NCBI RefSeq assembly: GCF_010093815.1
Contig: NW_022985564.1
Coordinates: 664,590 to 728,589 of the forward strand
Length of the DNA stretch: 64,000 nucleotides
Direction of reading: 5' to 3'
Origin: Pseudovirgaria hyperparasitica
Lineage: Eukaryota > Ascomycota > Dothideomycetes > Acrospermales > Acrospermaceae
Part shown: positions 37,369 to 49,210 of the stretch, piece by piece
Numbering within the stretch: the stretch's first letter is position 1
How the letters are laid out: the number at the start of each line of letters is the position of its first letter
Position numbers and translations under genes: made by a program
The notes under the pieces: generated by a model
The model's input: only the letters and a program-made list of their open reading frames with translations
Told to the model about the DNA's origin: nothing
The model's database searches: none

Positions 37369-40300
37369 TCACTCATCCTCCCCGCTCATCCCACCACTAC
37401 TCCACCTCCCCGCGTCCTCCCTCACCGGCCCAAACCCAGGCGTGCCCCTGCCCCCCTCTCCAGCAGCACCCATCGGCACCCTCTTACTCGGCACGCCCTC
37501 GCCCTTCTCCACCATCCTCATCGGACTACCCTCGCGCCACAGCAAACTAGGCGGCAAGCCCAGACTGGGGATGCGGTCGTCGGCAGCAGCAGCGCTGATA
37601 CCACTACTCCCTCCACTAGCGCTACCACTTCCGTGTGCGGGGGCGACGCGCGGACTGGGGCTGGCGCGCGGGCGCGGCGCAATGTCGTCGTTGTAGAACG
37701 AGTCGTAGAATTTGGAGAGTGCGAGCTCGTCGCTGCAGACGCGGCGGACGGTGTCGTAGAGGGCTTCGGCGCTGAGCGCGGGTGCGGCAGGGGCAGGTGC
37801 GGGGACGGGGATGGGGTCTGGGAGAGGGCGGGCCATGGGCGACATGGTTGGGGAGCGGAGGTAGGAGTTGCTTGGGTTGTTGCGGGAGTAGGAGGTGTCG
37901 AGTTTGAGGGCGGTGTCGAAGCGGGACTCGCGCGAGAGGGCGGCGCGGTTGTTGTAGAGGCGGTTGGCGAGGAGGAGGAAGTCGCCGTCGGTGGTGATTT
38001 GCGCAATCAGCACGCCCGACTTGTGGATGAATTGCGTGTATTTGTAGTCCGGCTTGCCCCAGCTGTACTGGACGTCGACGTCGGCGGGGAACGAGGCGGC
38101 GGATTCGACGTCCAGCACGAACCCGAGACTGCGCAGAAGGGCCTTGTGGTAGACAAACTCGTCAGAGACGGCTTGAGGCGCGAAGCTGGACGAGTCAAAG
38201 TAGTGTTTTGGCTGTTGTTTTGGCGGCGGAACAGCGAGGCGAATGCGATAAGGAGCGCGGAATGGATTGATCTCGGTAATGTCGCAGCCTTCAGCGATTG
38301 GCAGTTCTACAAGCTTCAGTCCAAACTTCTCCACTGTCGAGGCCCAGCTCATGATTGCATCCTCAATCAGCTTTGATGTGACATTCATCCAATCTATACG
38401 GATATGATAGCAATTGTCCGGATTGTGCAGCCTGTCATAATGAAGATTCACAATCTCCGGGCGGTAACACCTCTTTCGCTGGCCAACATCATATCGCATC
38501 GAGTGGCTCAGCATGACCTGGCGTCGCGGCGTTTGAGCTCCCGTTGGTGTCTTCTCCCCATCCTCAGATTTTGACCCATTCGAAGAACGACTTTCCGGGC
38601 GGCCCGACCGTATAGAACGCTGGTACAAAGGCGACGATTTTGGTGGGTTGTCCGACAGAGGCGTCGCGGGTACTGACCTGTCCGCTCTCCTTGACCCGAA
38701 CCAGGAACCCATACGTGATTCTGGACGTGGGGCTCGATACTCGCTGGCAATCTGATAGAAGTACTGACCGTCACGGAACTGATGTCTCTTTTGTACGTGC
38801 TGGAATAGGCCTTGCTTCATCAAGTCATTACCCACTACAACAGCGTATTCCCGCGATTCAATGTCCACAAAGTTGTGCAGCAGCCAGGTCGTGAGGTCTG
38901 AACCAACGAAACAGTTGTAATGCAGTTTCCAATGCCATCGTCGGTCGCGCATAGGTATGCCATCCTCGCCCTGTATGTCTTGCGCCAATTTTGCAAGGTC
39001 AAGCTTGTCCGAGTGGTACGCGCCCACATCCTCAAAGATCTGTGTTTCAAACAGAGCTGGCTCCCCTTCGGTAAGCAGCTTGCTCTCCACACCTGCAGCA
39101 ACTACAGCAGACGGATCTCTGGTCTGGTATTCGATTGCTAACGGGTTGGGATCCTTCTGTTTATGGGGCAGGTTCGGAAGGTGACGCTCCTCGGGTGGTA
39201 TCCATCGATTTCTTTGCCAAAGCTGTGTGAGCTTCTTGATGCCCTCGAGACGGACTTCCTCTTCGGAGTCTTCAGGAACAGGTCTACGTGTATTATGGGG
39301 CAGTTCAACGGGGATCAAAACAAATCTTGCTCGCCAGAAATGAAGAGGTTCTAGAAAGTCGTCCTGGTATCCAGCAAGGAACGCGTCAACAAGGTTCCAG
39401 TTGAGATCGTCCATCGGAGGTTTGAGTACAATTTCTCTCGGCGCATAGCCATCAGCGAGCTGTGTTCGAATCAGAGGCTTATACGTCAGAGGCTTGTCCA
39501 CGCCATCCTGAGTCTCTAACGCAGTAGTGGGCTTGCGATGATATCTCTTCACCTCGACCTCGCCTGCACTGATGCAAACCAGTTGATGAATGACACTTCC
39601 AACAGACATGTAGACGCTATCACCGTCTTGCGACATGTACTTCTCATCAAAGATGTTTTCGACTTTTGTCTGGGTTCCAGCTACCTGGGCTACCGATGGG
39701 CCTATGATGATCTGAAATCCATGCGAGAGCCTGAATGCTACCAGCTCGCGGATAAGAGGTTCCTTGAGTTTGTCTGTAGGCTCGTCATCGTCGTTATGGA
39801 TGACCTTGTACGGACTTTCATGATATTCCGTGGCGAGTTGATCGGCAGTTGGAAAATAGTCATTCGTCAGCGGGACAGAGGCAGGAGAAGATAACGACTT
39901 CCACTTGATATCTGACGTGCGCAGAGGGCGTGGAAAGACATGCTGCCATCTCCGGAATTGGCTTGCAATGCTGAAGTTGTTCTTCTTTGGATTGCAGGGG
40001 TTGACCAGCACCAGCCACGGAGCGAGTGCATTTGTTGGTGACAGCGTTTTTGGGATTATCGGACCCCCACCACTTGTTGACAGGTTCAGTTTCGGCCCTG
40101 TCTGATTCTGGAGAGCCCTAGAGCCGGCCAATAGAAAGAGCGAGCCGGTGTCTCTTGCTCCAAAAGTCCTATGGTTGCTATCAACCTTGGTTGTTTCGGA
40201 ATTGATGGTTCCAGTGGAACCCGCGGCTCTCTCCACAGGCGGAGAGCTGTCCCTGTCCGTTACATGAGACGAACTTCGGATAGTAATGGGCTGTGAAGGC

Positions 40301-43242
40301 CTCTCTTCCTTGTTGGTGTCGTGCTCTTCAATCTCTCCCAGCCGGGAAGGTGGTGGACTGGGATCAACAGACCGGTTGAGTAAACTCGACATCCTCCTGA
40401 TTGCCGGAGAAGGTGTATCAGTTCTCTGCGGCGGAAAGAAAGAAGACTCGACCGTTGTCGCTTTAGGGGTACCTGATGTGCGATCTGATCTCTCGCGTGC
40501 GATTTTCCCCATGCTGATGCTAGGTGATTCCACTGAGACGGGATTGATGCTAACACTGGCCGCGGGAACAAACCCCTTCTTGCCGAAGCTAATGTTCCGT
40601 GATAAAAGATTCAATCGAGGCAGACCCTTAGCAGAGCTGGATCCGGTACTGCCCTTCAATGTTTTATCGTCCGTACGTTTCTTGACTTCAATACGAGTAC
40701 CCTGATCGGCAGAGGGTACTGAGCGTTGTGGCAGGTCAGTTTTAGTGGGTAACCTTGGTAAAGAGTTCTGTGGAGAAATTTGCTCTTGCGACGATAGCCA
40801 ATTGCTGTAAGTCAAAACTTCAGGTTGCTCACTTGCGTTGCTATCTCTGTGCTTGGTACTTGGACCGCGCGATGTCTCGCGTGTCTTTACAGGTGGCGAG
40901 GAACCTAGCCAAGCCTCATACTGACGAGACCTCTTGTCCACTGTTCGGGGTCCGAGATTCGACTGCTCTCGTACACTGGACAACCGATTATTGTTTCTTT
41001 CGCCCATTATCTGATGCAGATCGATATTTACTGAAGTTGGTGGCCGAGCAGACGTCCCAAGTGATGAGCTCAAACGAGGGAGTACAGAAATGAACGACTC
41101 ATGTACGCTAGAAGGCTGGTACTGGTGTCTTTCTATATCGTCCAAGACTTTCTGCTCAAAGCCATTGGGGAGCTGCCGATGGTCTGGAGGATTGAAAACT
41201 TGGTCGTCGTAGGCTTTCATCCAAAATGTGTTGAGATATCGGACGTAGTTTCTTTCTTTGGCATTAATTGGGCGATGTGGCTCTGTATCGTTTGAATCAG
41301 GCCCAATATCGTTGTCCATATCGTCAAACGATAATGTAGTTCGAAGACCACGAGACGTTGAACGTAGTTTGTCGTTGTATTTGCGAAGAAGCGCAGAGTA
41401 TGTGCCATCAACATGCACAAATGGGACCGATATGCTGCTGAGCTCGTTTTCCATGACTCCCATCATCTGCAGTTCGTACATGCGACAACGCAGATTGAAC
41501 GTCTGTGTTCGCGGTCGGGTCCTTGACGATGGCCTCTTCAAGATGCTTCCGCGAGAGAGTTCAACCACCTCGTCTGACGGTCCAGACCAGAAAGATACGT
41601 CCAGCCAATGTGGTATTGCATATCTCCAGTTGCCACCCGTCAGCTCTGATAGTTCCGGTGGAGGTGTACTTCCTTTGAAGCTGCTTCCCAGGCGTTGTTT
41701 TCGAGGGCTCCCAATAGCACCGAAATTGGCCGAAGTCTGCCTCGGCGTGAGGTCATCGAAACGATCAGCTCCCAGTTCCTTAGGTCCTCTTTGCGCAAGT
41801 GGAAGTGCAGCCTCTCTTGCTCCTGTCATAACGCGAGGGCTGCGATATGTGAAGAGAGGCACAGAATGGAGCGGCATAGGTGAGAGACAGACCAGATCAA
41901 TCCCGATTCCGGAGCCGATCAGAGTGTCTGTAGTCAGCTTGAGCATGTTGTAGTCAACTTCGTGTACTCCAGTCCCAGGCGTGATGACTATCACAGAAAT
42001 ACCGGTGCGTACCAAGTCTCGGTCAATATGATCTTGTGAGAATTGGGTAACGGCGAGATTGATTGCCTCCAGAATGTTCCCCTTGGATGCTGTCGTGGGA
42101 ATGCCGGCAATCTTGACACCAGGAACCTTTTTCCCGTTAGTCGTGCTCTCTTCCTTCGGTATGAGCGAAACGTCGCGGAGGAATGTGCGAAATTCCTTCT
42201 TGAGTTGGTACAAGATCTTTATCCAGTCACTGTTGGCCATTTCGCTAACTACAACTCGATAAAAGTCTTTGTATGAAGGCTCGGTGGTGGCATTGTTAGG
42301 GTCCTTGTCGTACTCGACACGCGTGAACAAGATTATGGACACCAAATGACGAGCATTGATTCTCATCCAACGCTTGAACAGCTCCGGGAGAAAGCCGTTG
42401 ATAACCTTGTTGAACATGATCTCTCCGGTACCTTCGGTATCAAAATCCCACATCTCCTTTGACATTTGTATGAAGACAACATAGCGTGCAGACTCGCTCC
42501 GGAAAATTGGCTTGGTGGAGGGACAGAAGTAGGCCGAGTGTTTCGTCTCGCCATTCACAAATATATTCTTCACTGTGGCCTTGATCGTATTAAGGAACAG
42601 TAAATTTTGCCCTTTGTAAACGGTTCTCTGGTTCAACTGAGAAATGGCCAAACGCCACATGTCTGATCTCGCGAGATATTCATCTCGAAAGGTAATCTCG
42701 ACATGCGATGCAGAATTGCTATTTTCGTCAGCATTTGTAAGGACGACGCTCATACGGTCACGAAATCCCATAGTCTTAGCGATGTGCTTGCTAACAGTGA
42801 CTTGAAGATGCGGATACCGGTTCTTCAGCTCCGGTGGCATTGGTTTGCAAACGAACATGTATGACTTCTCGACGTCAACATCGCGCCCACCTGATATCGG
42901 CATACCCGACTCATCGAGCGTAAGCGTTACAGATGGCCTACGAGCTTTCTTTGAAGACTGACCAACAATCGACAGTCTCCGCACATTAGCGTCTTTGATG
43001 TCTGATTTGATGCGGAGGAGCGTGTCGGAAGATGTGTTCCTCACAAGACCTTGGAAGTCTCTGACAGCACTCGTATCCTTGACGGCAATGATCTGAACTA
43101 AAGAGCCATAGCTCAGACCAAGCTCCGGGAATTTATCGATGTTGAAGACAACGTCTTCACGAGACAAATCATCGCCATGAGTCCAGAGCGTGCATAGCTT
43201 TTGGAACTGTGTCGGCTTGTAAGAATTAGTGGACGGCGGCAT
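37369..43242 (-). CDS. iml1: Iml1/DEPDC5, vacuolar GATOR1 (SEACIT) subunit
   Basis: Intronless reading frame of 1957 aa, starting MPPSTNSYKPTQFQK. Iml1, with Npr2 and Npr3, forms the GAP complex that turns off Gtr/Rag GTPases and so inhibits TORC1 when amino acids are scarce, at the vacuole surface. Visible parts are the N-terminal Iml1 family region (about residues 1-420, including FVCKPMPPELK and the vWA-like segment with VEITFRDEYLARSDMWR), a long Ser/Pro-rich disordered middle (about 720-1090), and a DEP domain near residues 1420-1480 (WHWKLHYNCFVGSDLTTWLL). A conserved C-terminal domain follows to about 1830. The last 120 residues are Pro/Ala/Gly-rich. The length is in the usual fungal range. 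Some in-frame sequence could be unrecognised intron, but I see no sign of it. Confidence 0.95.
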   Translation of the reverse strand: MPPSTNSYKPTQFQKLCTLWTHGDDLSREDVVFNIDKFPELGLSYGSLVQIIAVKDTSAVRDFQGLVRNTSSDTLLRIKSDIKDANVRRLSIVGQSSKKARRPSVTLTLDESGMPISGGRDVDVEKSYMFVCKPMPPELKNRYPHLQVTVSKHIAKTMGFRDRMSVVLTNADENSNSASHVEITFRDEYLARSDMWRLAISQLNQRTVYKGQNLLFLNTIKATVKNIFVNGETKHSAYFCPSTKPIFRSESARYVVFIQMSKEMWDFDTEGTGEIMFNKVINGFLPELFKRWMRINARHLVSIILFTRVEYDKDPNNATTEPSYKDFYRVVVSEMANSDWIKILYQLKKEFRTFLRDVSLIPKEESTTNGKKVPGVKIAGIPTTASKGNILEAINLAVTQFSQDHIDRDLVRTGISVIVITPGTGVHEVDYNMLKLTTDTLIGSGIGIDLVCLSPMPLHSVPLFTYRSPRVMTGAREAALPLAQRGPKELGADRFDDLTPRQTSANFGAIGSPRKQRLGSSFKGSTPPPELSELTGGNWRYAIPHWLDVSFWSGPSDEVVELSRGSILKRPSSRTRPRTQTFNLRCRMYELQMMGVMENELSSISVPFVHVDGTYSALLRKYNDKLRSTSRGLRTTLSFDDMDNDIGPDSNDTEPHRPINAKERNYVRYLNTFWMKAYDDQVFNPPDHRQLPNGFEQKVLDDIERHQYQPSSVHESFISVLPRLSSSLGTSARPPTSVNIDLHQIMGERNNNRLSSVREQSNLGPRTVDKRSRQYEAWLGSSPPVKTRETSRGPSTKHRDSNASEQPEVLTYSNWLSSQEQISPQNSLPRLPTKTDLPQRSVPSADQGTRIEVKKRTDDKTLKGSTGSSSAKGLPRLNLLSRNISFGKKGFVPAASVSINPVSVESPSISMGKIARERSDRTSGTPKATTVESSFFPPQRTDTPSPAIRRMSSLLNRSVDPSPPPSRLGEIEEHDTNKEERPSQPITIRSSSHVTDRDSSPPVERAAGSTGTINSETTKVDSNHRTFGARDTGSLFLLAGSRALQNQTGPKLNLSTSGGGPIIPKTLSPTNALAPWLVLVNPCNPKKNNFSIASQFRRWQHVFPRPLRTSDIKWKSLSSPASVPLTNDYFPTADQLATEYHESPYKVIHNDDDEPTDKLKEPLIRELVAFRLSHGFQIIIGPSVAQVAGTQTKVENIFDEKYMSQDGDSVYMSVGSVIHQLVCISAGEVEVKRYHRKPTTALETQDGVDKPLTYKPLIRTQLADGYAPREIVLKPPMDDLNWNLVDAFLAGYQDDFLEPLHFWRARFVLIPVELPHNTRRPVPEDSEEEVRLEGIKKLTQLWQRNRWIPPEERHLPNLPHKQKDPNPLAIEYQTRDPSAVVAAGVESKLLTEGEPALFETQIFEDVGAYHSDKLDLAKLAQDIQGEDGIPMRDRRWHWKLHYNCFVGSDLTTWLLHNFVDIESREYAVVVGNDLMKQGLFQHVQKRHQFRDGQYFYQIASEYRAPRPESRMGSWFGSRRADRSVPATPLSDNPPKSSPLYQRSIRSGRPESRSSNGSKSEDGEKTPTGAQTPRRQVMLSHSMRYDVGQRKRCYRPEIVNLHYDRLHNPDNCYHIRIDWMNVTSKLIEDAIMSWASTVEKFGLKLVELPIAEGCDITEINPFRAPYRIRLAVPPPKQQPKHYFDSSSFAPQAVSDEFVYHKALLRSLGFVLDVESAASFPADVDVQYSWGKPDYKYTQFIHKSGVLIAQITTDGDFLLLANRLYNNRAALSRESRFDTALKLDTSYSRNNPSNSYLRSPTMSPMARPLPDPIPVPAPAPAAPALSAEALYDTVRRVCSDELALSKFYDSFYNDDIAPRPRASPSPRVAPAHGSGSASGGSSGISAAAADDRIPSLGLPPSLLWREGSPMRMVEKGEGVPSKRVPMGAAGEGGRGTPGFGPVREDAGRWSSGGMSGEDE

Positions 43243-43837
43243 TCTCGTTGGGTGTTATGTAGTATTGAACTCTGGAACGCGGCGCTCAGTGCATTGCGCC
43301 TTTGCTTTCGAAGGCGCGGGCTTCGTCGAATCGTTTGAAGGCGTCACGTGGCGCATCAAAGTTATTCAACGGTTATCTGCTAGTTGCTAACTCACACGCG
43401 AGCCTTGTGCACCATTTGACGTGGCGAAGTGAAAATAAACGATGATCGATCACGTACAAGAGTCCAGAGATGATTTCACGACATTGGGAAGTGCCAAGAA
43501 GTGAGCTTAAGGCCAATGCTAGTACTAAACTGGTTAGCGTACGATGCATCGCACCCCTTTCAAGCGTATATATCCTTGTTGTTACAGCAATGATATCGTT
43601 CTCAAGGGTGATGAACGAAAGCACATGTCATCCTTAGGTTATCAATATGAAAATAGAACAGTGTATAAGGAATAGGGATGCACGTGCTAATCACGATACA
43701 ACACTTCCAGAAAGAGTGACTGATGAATATGATTTTAAGTAGACAGTAGACCTAGCGAATGTGAGCACTTTTGCAAAACCTGCTTGGATGCAGAATTTAT
43801 CCAAAACACGGCCCTATCTTATCCTGACCACGGGCAT
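43243..43837. other. Intergenic region between iml1 5' end and egt1 3' end
   Basis: About 600 nt, moderately AT-rich, with no gene seen. The part just after 43242 should be the iml1 promoter (minus strand) and the part near 43837 the egt1 3' UTR. Confidence 0.6.
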
Positions 43838-46800
43838 TTAGAGGTCTCGGACGACGCGGGCACCAGCCCACGCGTAAGGGTAATTCCGCTGATACCAGTT
43901 GACACTATAATTAAGTCAGTGAGCTACGTATTTTTCCTTTGTAAATACACAGGATTAGACTTACAAACTCTTGCGCCCGGCAAGCCTTGGATGAGTAGCC
44001 CAAGATCCACCTAGAACGATGTTATGCTTACCGTCAAAGAAGTCGGCTATGTAGAGTAAGCAGAAGTGTCCACCTGATGTTTGTATGTCTTACCGGAGTA
44101 GCCAGGATATATATCCATAGGCTCGTAGCCTTCATGTCCCATTAACACTGTGCTCGTCCACTCCCAAAGACCTCCAAAGTCACCCTGACCGGAAAGTCTG
44201 TCACCGTTGGCGGCAACGGCTGTTGGGTGCCAATGCTTAAAGCCGACGTTCGCCCCACTGAGAGTAACGAAGAGTTCCTTGGGGTCTGTCCGGTGCACAC
44301 CATCGGAGAAGCCGTTCGAATTGGTCTCTGATGGTGGCGTCTCCTGGACGCCGTTGTTTGAGAGATGACTGGAATTGTCAGCACAAGATATACTCACAGA
44401 GTTGATACTTACCCATTCACGGCAGGAATAGTATTTGCCAGATTCTTATTAGCTTCACGTGTCTTGTGATCTACATACGCATAGATACTTCGCACTTCCT
44501 CCTCTGATGGGATGCGCCCACCCATCCACTGAGCGCATGCGGCGACTTCATCGTAGGACGCGGAGACAGGCCAGTCAAGGACATACTTCAGAGGAACGTT
44601 ACCGTATACCGTACGGACGTACCGATCCTGTTTATGTTACCAAACTACCGAGTGCACGGCGGCCCAGACTTACGATTGTTCCCTTAGCCAGAGGGTCACC
44701 GTCAGTGGCCCACGACGCAGGAATCTTGCCACTTTGGGTCGCTGTAAGATAATCGGCGTATTCGCCGTTAGTGATGGGTCGAGCCTTTGCCTCGAAAGCT
44801 TTGACGTTTGTTCTACGGCTCGGTACCTCGACATCCCATCCGTAATAGCGCGACGGGTCTCCAGTTCTATGTGCATCATCTAGGCCAAGGGTAATGGTGG
44901 CCTCGGGAACTTTAAACCACTGGTTTGGCACTGCTGCAGCTTGAGCTTGTGCGGCAAGCGCCTCAAAATCTGGAGCAGGAGTCACGGGAGGTGGGCGTGT
45001 CTTGTTGCTTTGAATCAGCATGTACAAGAGCGTCTCTAGGTGCATTATTTCATGTTCGTATCCAAACCATAATGCCCGTCGGACCAGAGAGTCATTCTCA
45101 GACTGTCCAGTTTGGTAGAGTTGCCGCACTCTCGAGCGGACCCTAGCCTGGTACTCGATGACCTCCTCGGCAGGCGGCCACTCGTCAGGAATCTCGCTAT
45201 GTGCGTGACACTTTTCCGGGTTGTCGACATCCGGGTCGATACCTCGTTCGAATATCTTTTGATAGTAGGCCGGCTCGGTCGGCCGATCAGCGGTTGCACG
45301 AGTTAGATGAATGTCAAGGAAAGTTGGAATGTGGCCAAGATAGAAAAGGCAGACGTTGCGCAGCTCGATAGGCTTCGATAGCAATTCGGTCCCAGGAATC
45401 ATCTCGCGCGTGACAAGATCCCACATCTTCCATAGCTCGTCCCATTCCCGCAAAGTGGGGACGGGTCGCGCCGCATATGTCTCAGGATCCATGGGGAAGA
45501 ATACACGTGGCTTGGATACGAGATGCAAGCCTAGAAGCAGGCGAATTGTGGTTAGCGAATGTCGTACTGCAGCGGAGAAATATGATAATGCTGTCAGGGA
45601 GGAGAGGGAAGGATGATACACAGGCTGAGAGAGGTTTGCTTGCTTAGGCAGCACGATTTAGTTTACCCAAGATTACCAGGTAATGGATGATTCAGTCGCG
45701 TGCGTTGGGGACTTGTTCCTTCTACGGGGGCGGCAGGTGCGATGATGACATCAGGAATGATAGTTTGATGGGCAAGTGGGGCAAGGTAGTGTAAGGTAGC
45801 TGAGGTACCGTAGTGTAGTAGTGTAGGTAGTGTTTGTAGGTAGATATAGGTAGGTAGGCAGTGTATGCTAGCGCAAAGAAAAGGATTGCTCGTGCAGGTG
45901 ATGGATGGGTAACAATCAACTTCATACTCACCATAGAAGCCAGCCCCATTTCGCCACTGTGCTGATTCCAGAAATCCGGTGCCTTGCCAAAGCTTCTCGG
46001 TCTCTGATGCTGAATACTTATGGCTCTCTTCAATACGGATGCGCTCTCCCTTGATGACTGCGACACCATCAACAATCACGTCTTTTGTAGGCGCCACAAA
46101 AGCAGCATGACGTCCATACGCTTCTTCGTACACGCCCACAGCCTCCCATTCGTCCAGATTGAATGACCCTTTACTGCCTAACAACTGATTGGCGTGCTTC
46201 AACCCATTCAAGGTGAATTGGTGGGTGACATTACTATCGTCGTTGTAGGCGCGATATACCTTTGGAGCATCTTTGCATGCGTCGATTCCAATGAGCATAT
46301 TGTCCCCAGGTTGCAGTACCTGACAGAAATCGTCCAAGAAGGAAGCTGCTTCACTTCTTTTGAAGTTGCCTAGACTCGAGCCTAGTGAAAGGACCGTTTT
46401 GGGTTTCGAGGACATGGAAGGCCGTTTCAGCCATTCGAGACCGTCATTATAAGTACCGTGGAGAGCAGAGCATCTGACGTGCTTGTATGTTCCGGGGCGT
46501 ATGTCGCTCAATGTGCGTTCCAGCTCAGCTAGGTTGAGATCTAGTGCAAAGTATTCAACTTCTTTTCCAGCTCTCTCGAGGGCTTGCAGAAGAATGTTGA
46601 CCTTTCGTAGGTTGCTAGAATGCTATTAGTAACCGGCAACTATGGCTCCGGATACAGTGTCTAAAGGCCGAGGGAGCGGATCCTACCCGCTTCCAAGCTC
46701 CAATATAATCGAATGGGGCTGTATACGTTGAGCTATACGATCGGCATACAGGCTCAGGACCTCGATTTCAGCATTCGTGAGATAGTACTCGTCGAGATAT

Positions 46801-47111
46801 GTTATTTTTTCAAAGAGCTTCAGGCCCTCCTCGTCATACAACAACAAGGTTGGCATGGTCTTCTTGCCGCCATCTGCTGGGCGAAGCCCTGTATGGATGC
46901 AATCGAGAATGTCAAACTCATCAGCATCACGGCGGATGTCGATGATGTTCAGAACAGGCGGAGCGCGATGAGCATCGCGAGACAGTTGGTGGTCCGACAC
47001 TGGACCAGTGAAAGTGGACAAAGTTTGAATAGCCATTGGAGGGGAATGGCGACTCTTCGCCTCTGTGCTTGTAGGGTACATGTACGACGGCGTGGGATGC
47101 TTTATATCCAT
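43838..47111 (-). CDS. egt1: Ergothioneine biosynthesis protein 1 (fused EgtD-EgtB), seven exons
   Basis: Makes hercynine from histidine with three SAM, then couples it to cysteine using iron and oxygen, on the way to ergothioneine. Exons: 47111-46687, 46614-45932, 45530-44674, 44627-44413, 44368-44094, 44046-43965 and 43904-43838. All six introns are GT-AG and the frame closes at 867 aa. The N-terminal third is a SAM methyltransferase (LELGSGNLRKV near residues 137-147, ACKDAPKVYRAYND). The DinB-like part has the iron-binding pattern HEIMHLE near residue 528. The C-terminal FGE-like domain includes GGLWEWTS and GGSWATHPRLAGRKS and ends in ARVVRDL. Intron 2 (45931-45531) is 401 nt, much longer than the others (44-72 nt). 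Identity is firm; exon borders are hand-derived. Confidence 0.95.
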
Positions 47112-48845
47112 GACTAGAGACGTCGTTTACAACGATCTACTACAACCACCGAACACGCAAGGGAGGCCTTGCGCATGTACGGAATGCATGGTACGTCAGG
47201 ATCAAGTCTCGCACAACGTTTGACAGTGGTGGAGCAAATCACAACAATTACCACAAGTACTTACCGAACGGTACGGCATGTGCAGCCAAGCCGAATGTGA
47301 GTTATATTCCTTGATGTAGGATAGTGCTCACCTAGGAAATTCATTACGCAAACGTGTTTGAAGGAGCCCCCCCTTTCGCATGTGCCGCGTCAATGGCAAG
47401 CAAAATTCAAGCCAGCATATCCGTTGCTAGTATGCATGCTAAGTATAGAGTCGAAAGCTAGAAAGCTAAATGGTTGTTAGCTAGCATTGAGGGCCTCGAA
47501 GCATTACTTTAGAGCGGAGTCATTCTGAAGTGAGCATGAAAGGCATATGAGATTCAGCAATTCGTTAGCAGCATCCAGTGTGCATCAAGTCTGCAACAGG
47601 TAGGTGAGAATTACTCCTGTCGTGACTGACACCGATCCCGAGGGAATGGCAGTGGCAGTTCCGGCTCTACCTAACTACCTAACCTTGGAAGTGGAGACAT
47701 CAACTTTGTCAGCAATATATTTGTACCTTAGCAGATGCCAGGACCCGCCAGAGCTGCAGGTAAAACAGTCTGCGGGGTATATGTCGTCGACCTGCAGTCC
47801 AGTGGTGCGAAGTATCTAGGTGGGTGTTTTGAAAGGCGACATGAAGAGAAATTAGACTGGTGAAGTTAAGATCGATGAGGAAGCCTGGCAGATTCCTGAG
47901 CGAGCGGCTCCACTGCTAGGCCACGCGGCTACCTATGTCTGTTTGGTATATGGTAATGGTGATGGGCGTGTTGAATTGAAGAGAAGCCGTTTGCTGGACG
48001 ATCAAGTCAAGATTTTCATCCCAGTCGCTCGAGACCAATAGGCTAGGTCTACGCCGTACGCCCGACAGCCCCCCTAGGACTGGACCCATAAGAGCATGTG
48101 GAGAAGCATTCATTCCCTTGTGTATGGACTGACTTGACTATAATAGGGACAGAGGGAGTTGCGATGGATGTGTCCAGGTGAATGTGGATGCTCGTGCAGA
48201 GAGATGACGTTGATGATACGGCTCGCATCTTCTCTAGGCTATCACGTGAGAGCCGCCAAGAGAACTCTGCCTGGATGCCTTATTGTGTTTAACTTTGGGT
48301 AGGCTGGGCCTCTTCTTCCTGGCATGCTTTGTTTGGCGTCATGCTGCATGTTAAGGGAACAAGAGTGTAAATGTAAGAGCGGCATGGGAATCTAATTGGG
48401 TGTAAAGCAGCACCCACCTCGGGCGTGTCGAATCGTTGGAGTGGACTACTGCGCACTTATACGGTATCTCTACGAGGAATGAGATGAAATCCAGTACATG
48501 CTGTTCTGACCATAGCGATTGAAGCCCGCTCCGATCGTGAGAGTGTGAGCAGCTCGAAATGCATCAGAGCCGGAGGGACGAGAGGAGGCTTTCAGGACGT
48601 GGAATGCTTTGAGACTGAGTGAATGGAATCAACAGCCATGGTTGTCTCAAGACTCAACGCAATGATCAGCAAGACGTGGCCATGCACGATCTCAGCCGAC
48701 ATTTAATGCTGCATCAGTTCTGCATATAAGGTGGTGCTGTCTGCTGTCTATCAGTCTTATAGCAGCGATGTGTTGACCTGCTACTCCAGGACGAAGCGGC
48801 ATGTCAACGAAAAGTCTGCTCTATGAATCCATCCCACACCAAACA

Positions 48846-48904
48846 AGGGGGGAACCGGGGGGAGGGGCAGGGCGGGCAAAGTGGGCAGTGTGGGCAGTTT
48901 AGGG
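48846..48904 (+). other. G-rich tract with quadruplex potential
   Basis: Plus strand holds at least six runs of three or more G within 60 nt, separated by short loops. Confidence 0.6.
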
Positions 48905-49082
48905 GCCATGACTGGTCAATTGGCTGCCTTGCCCGCCCGAGAGTTGCTTTTCTAGCGGGGTGAGTCCACTAAACTTGGAGAGGGGCAGGGAGGGGTTGAC
49001 GAGCTCTAGGCGATGTACCAGGCTCCCAGGCCCTCAGGCTACCAAGCCCCCAGTGCCTAGCTACAGTATGTACCAGTAATCA

Positions 49083-49100
49083 TAGCTGGCTAGCCAGCTA
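49083..49100. promoter_or_regulatory. 18-base perfect palindrome upstream of cho2
   Basis: TAGCTGGCTAGCCAGCTA is identical to its reverse complement. It lies about 110 nt before the first upstream ORF of cho2, close to where transcription probably starts. It could be a site for a dimeric regulator; no known factor is assigned. Confidence 0.4.
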
Positions 49101-49210
49101 GGAGGTATTTACAGTGCATCCTCGCCAAAGAACGCACCGTTCACTCTGCGCTGCACTTTACACTGCATTTTGTGCCTCCACTTTCGTCTCTTCACTGTCG
49201 CACATCCAAA

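Noticed and set aside
45663-45931. Extension of egt1 exon 2 through the donor site as coding sequence
   Set aside because: It departs from the family; splicing at 45932/45530 restores FYGLHLVSKPRVFFP as expected.
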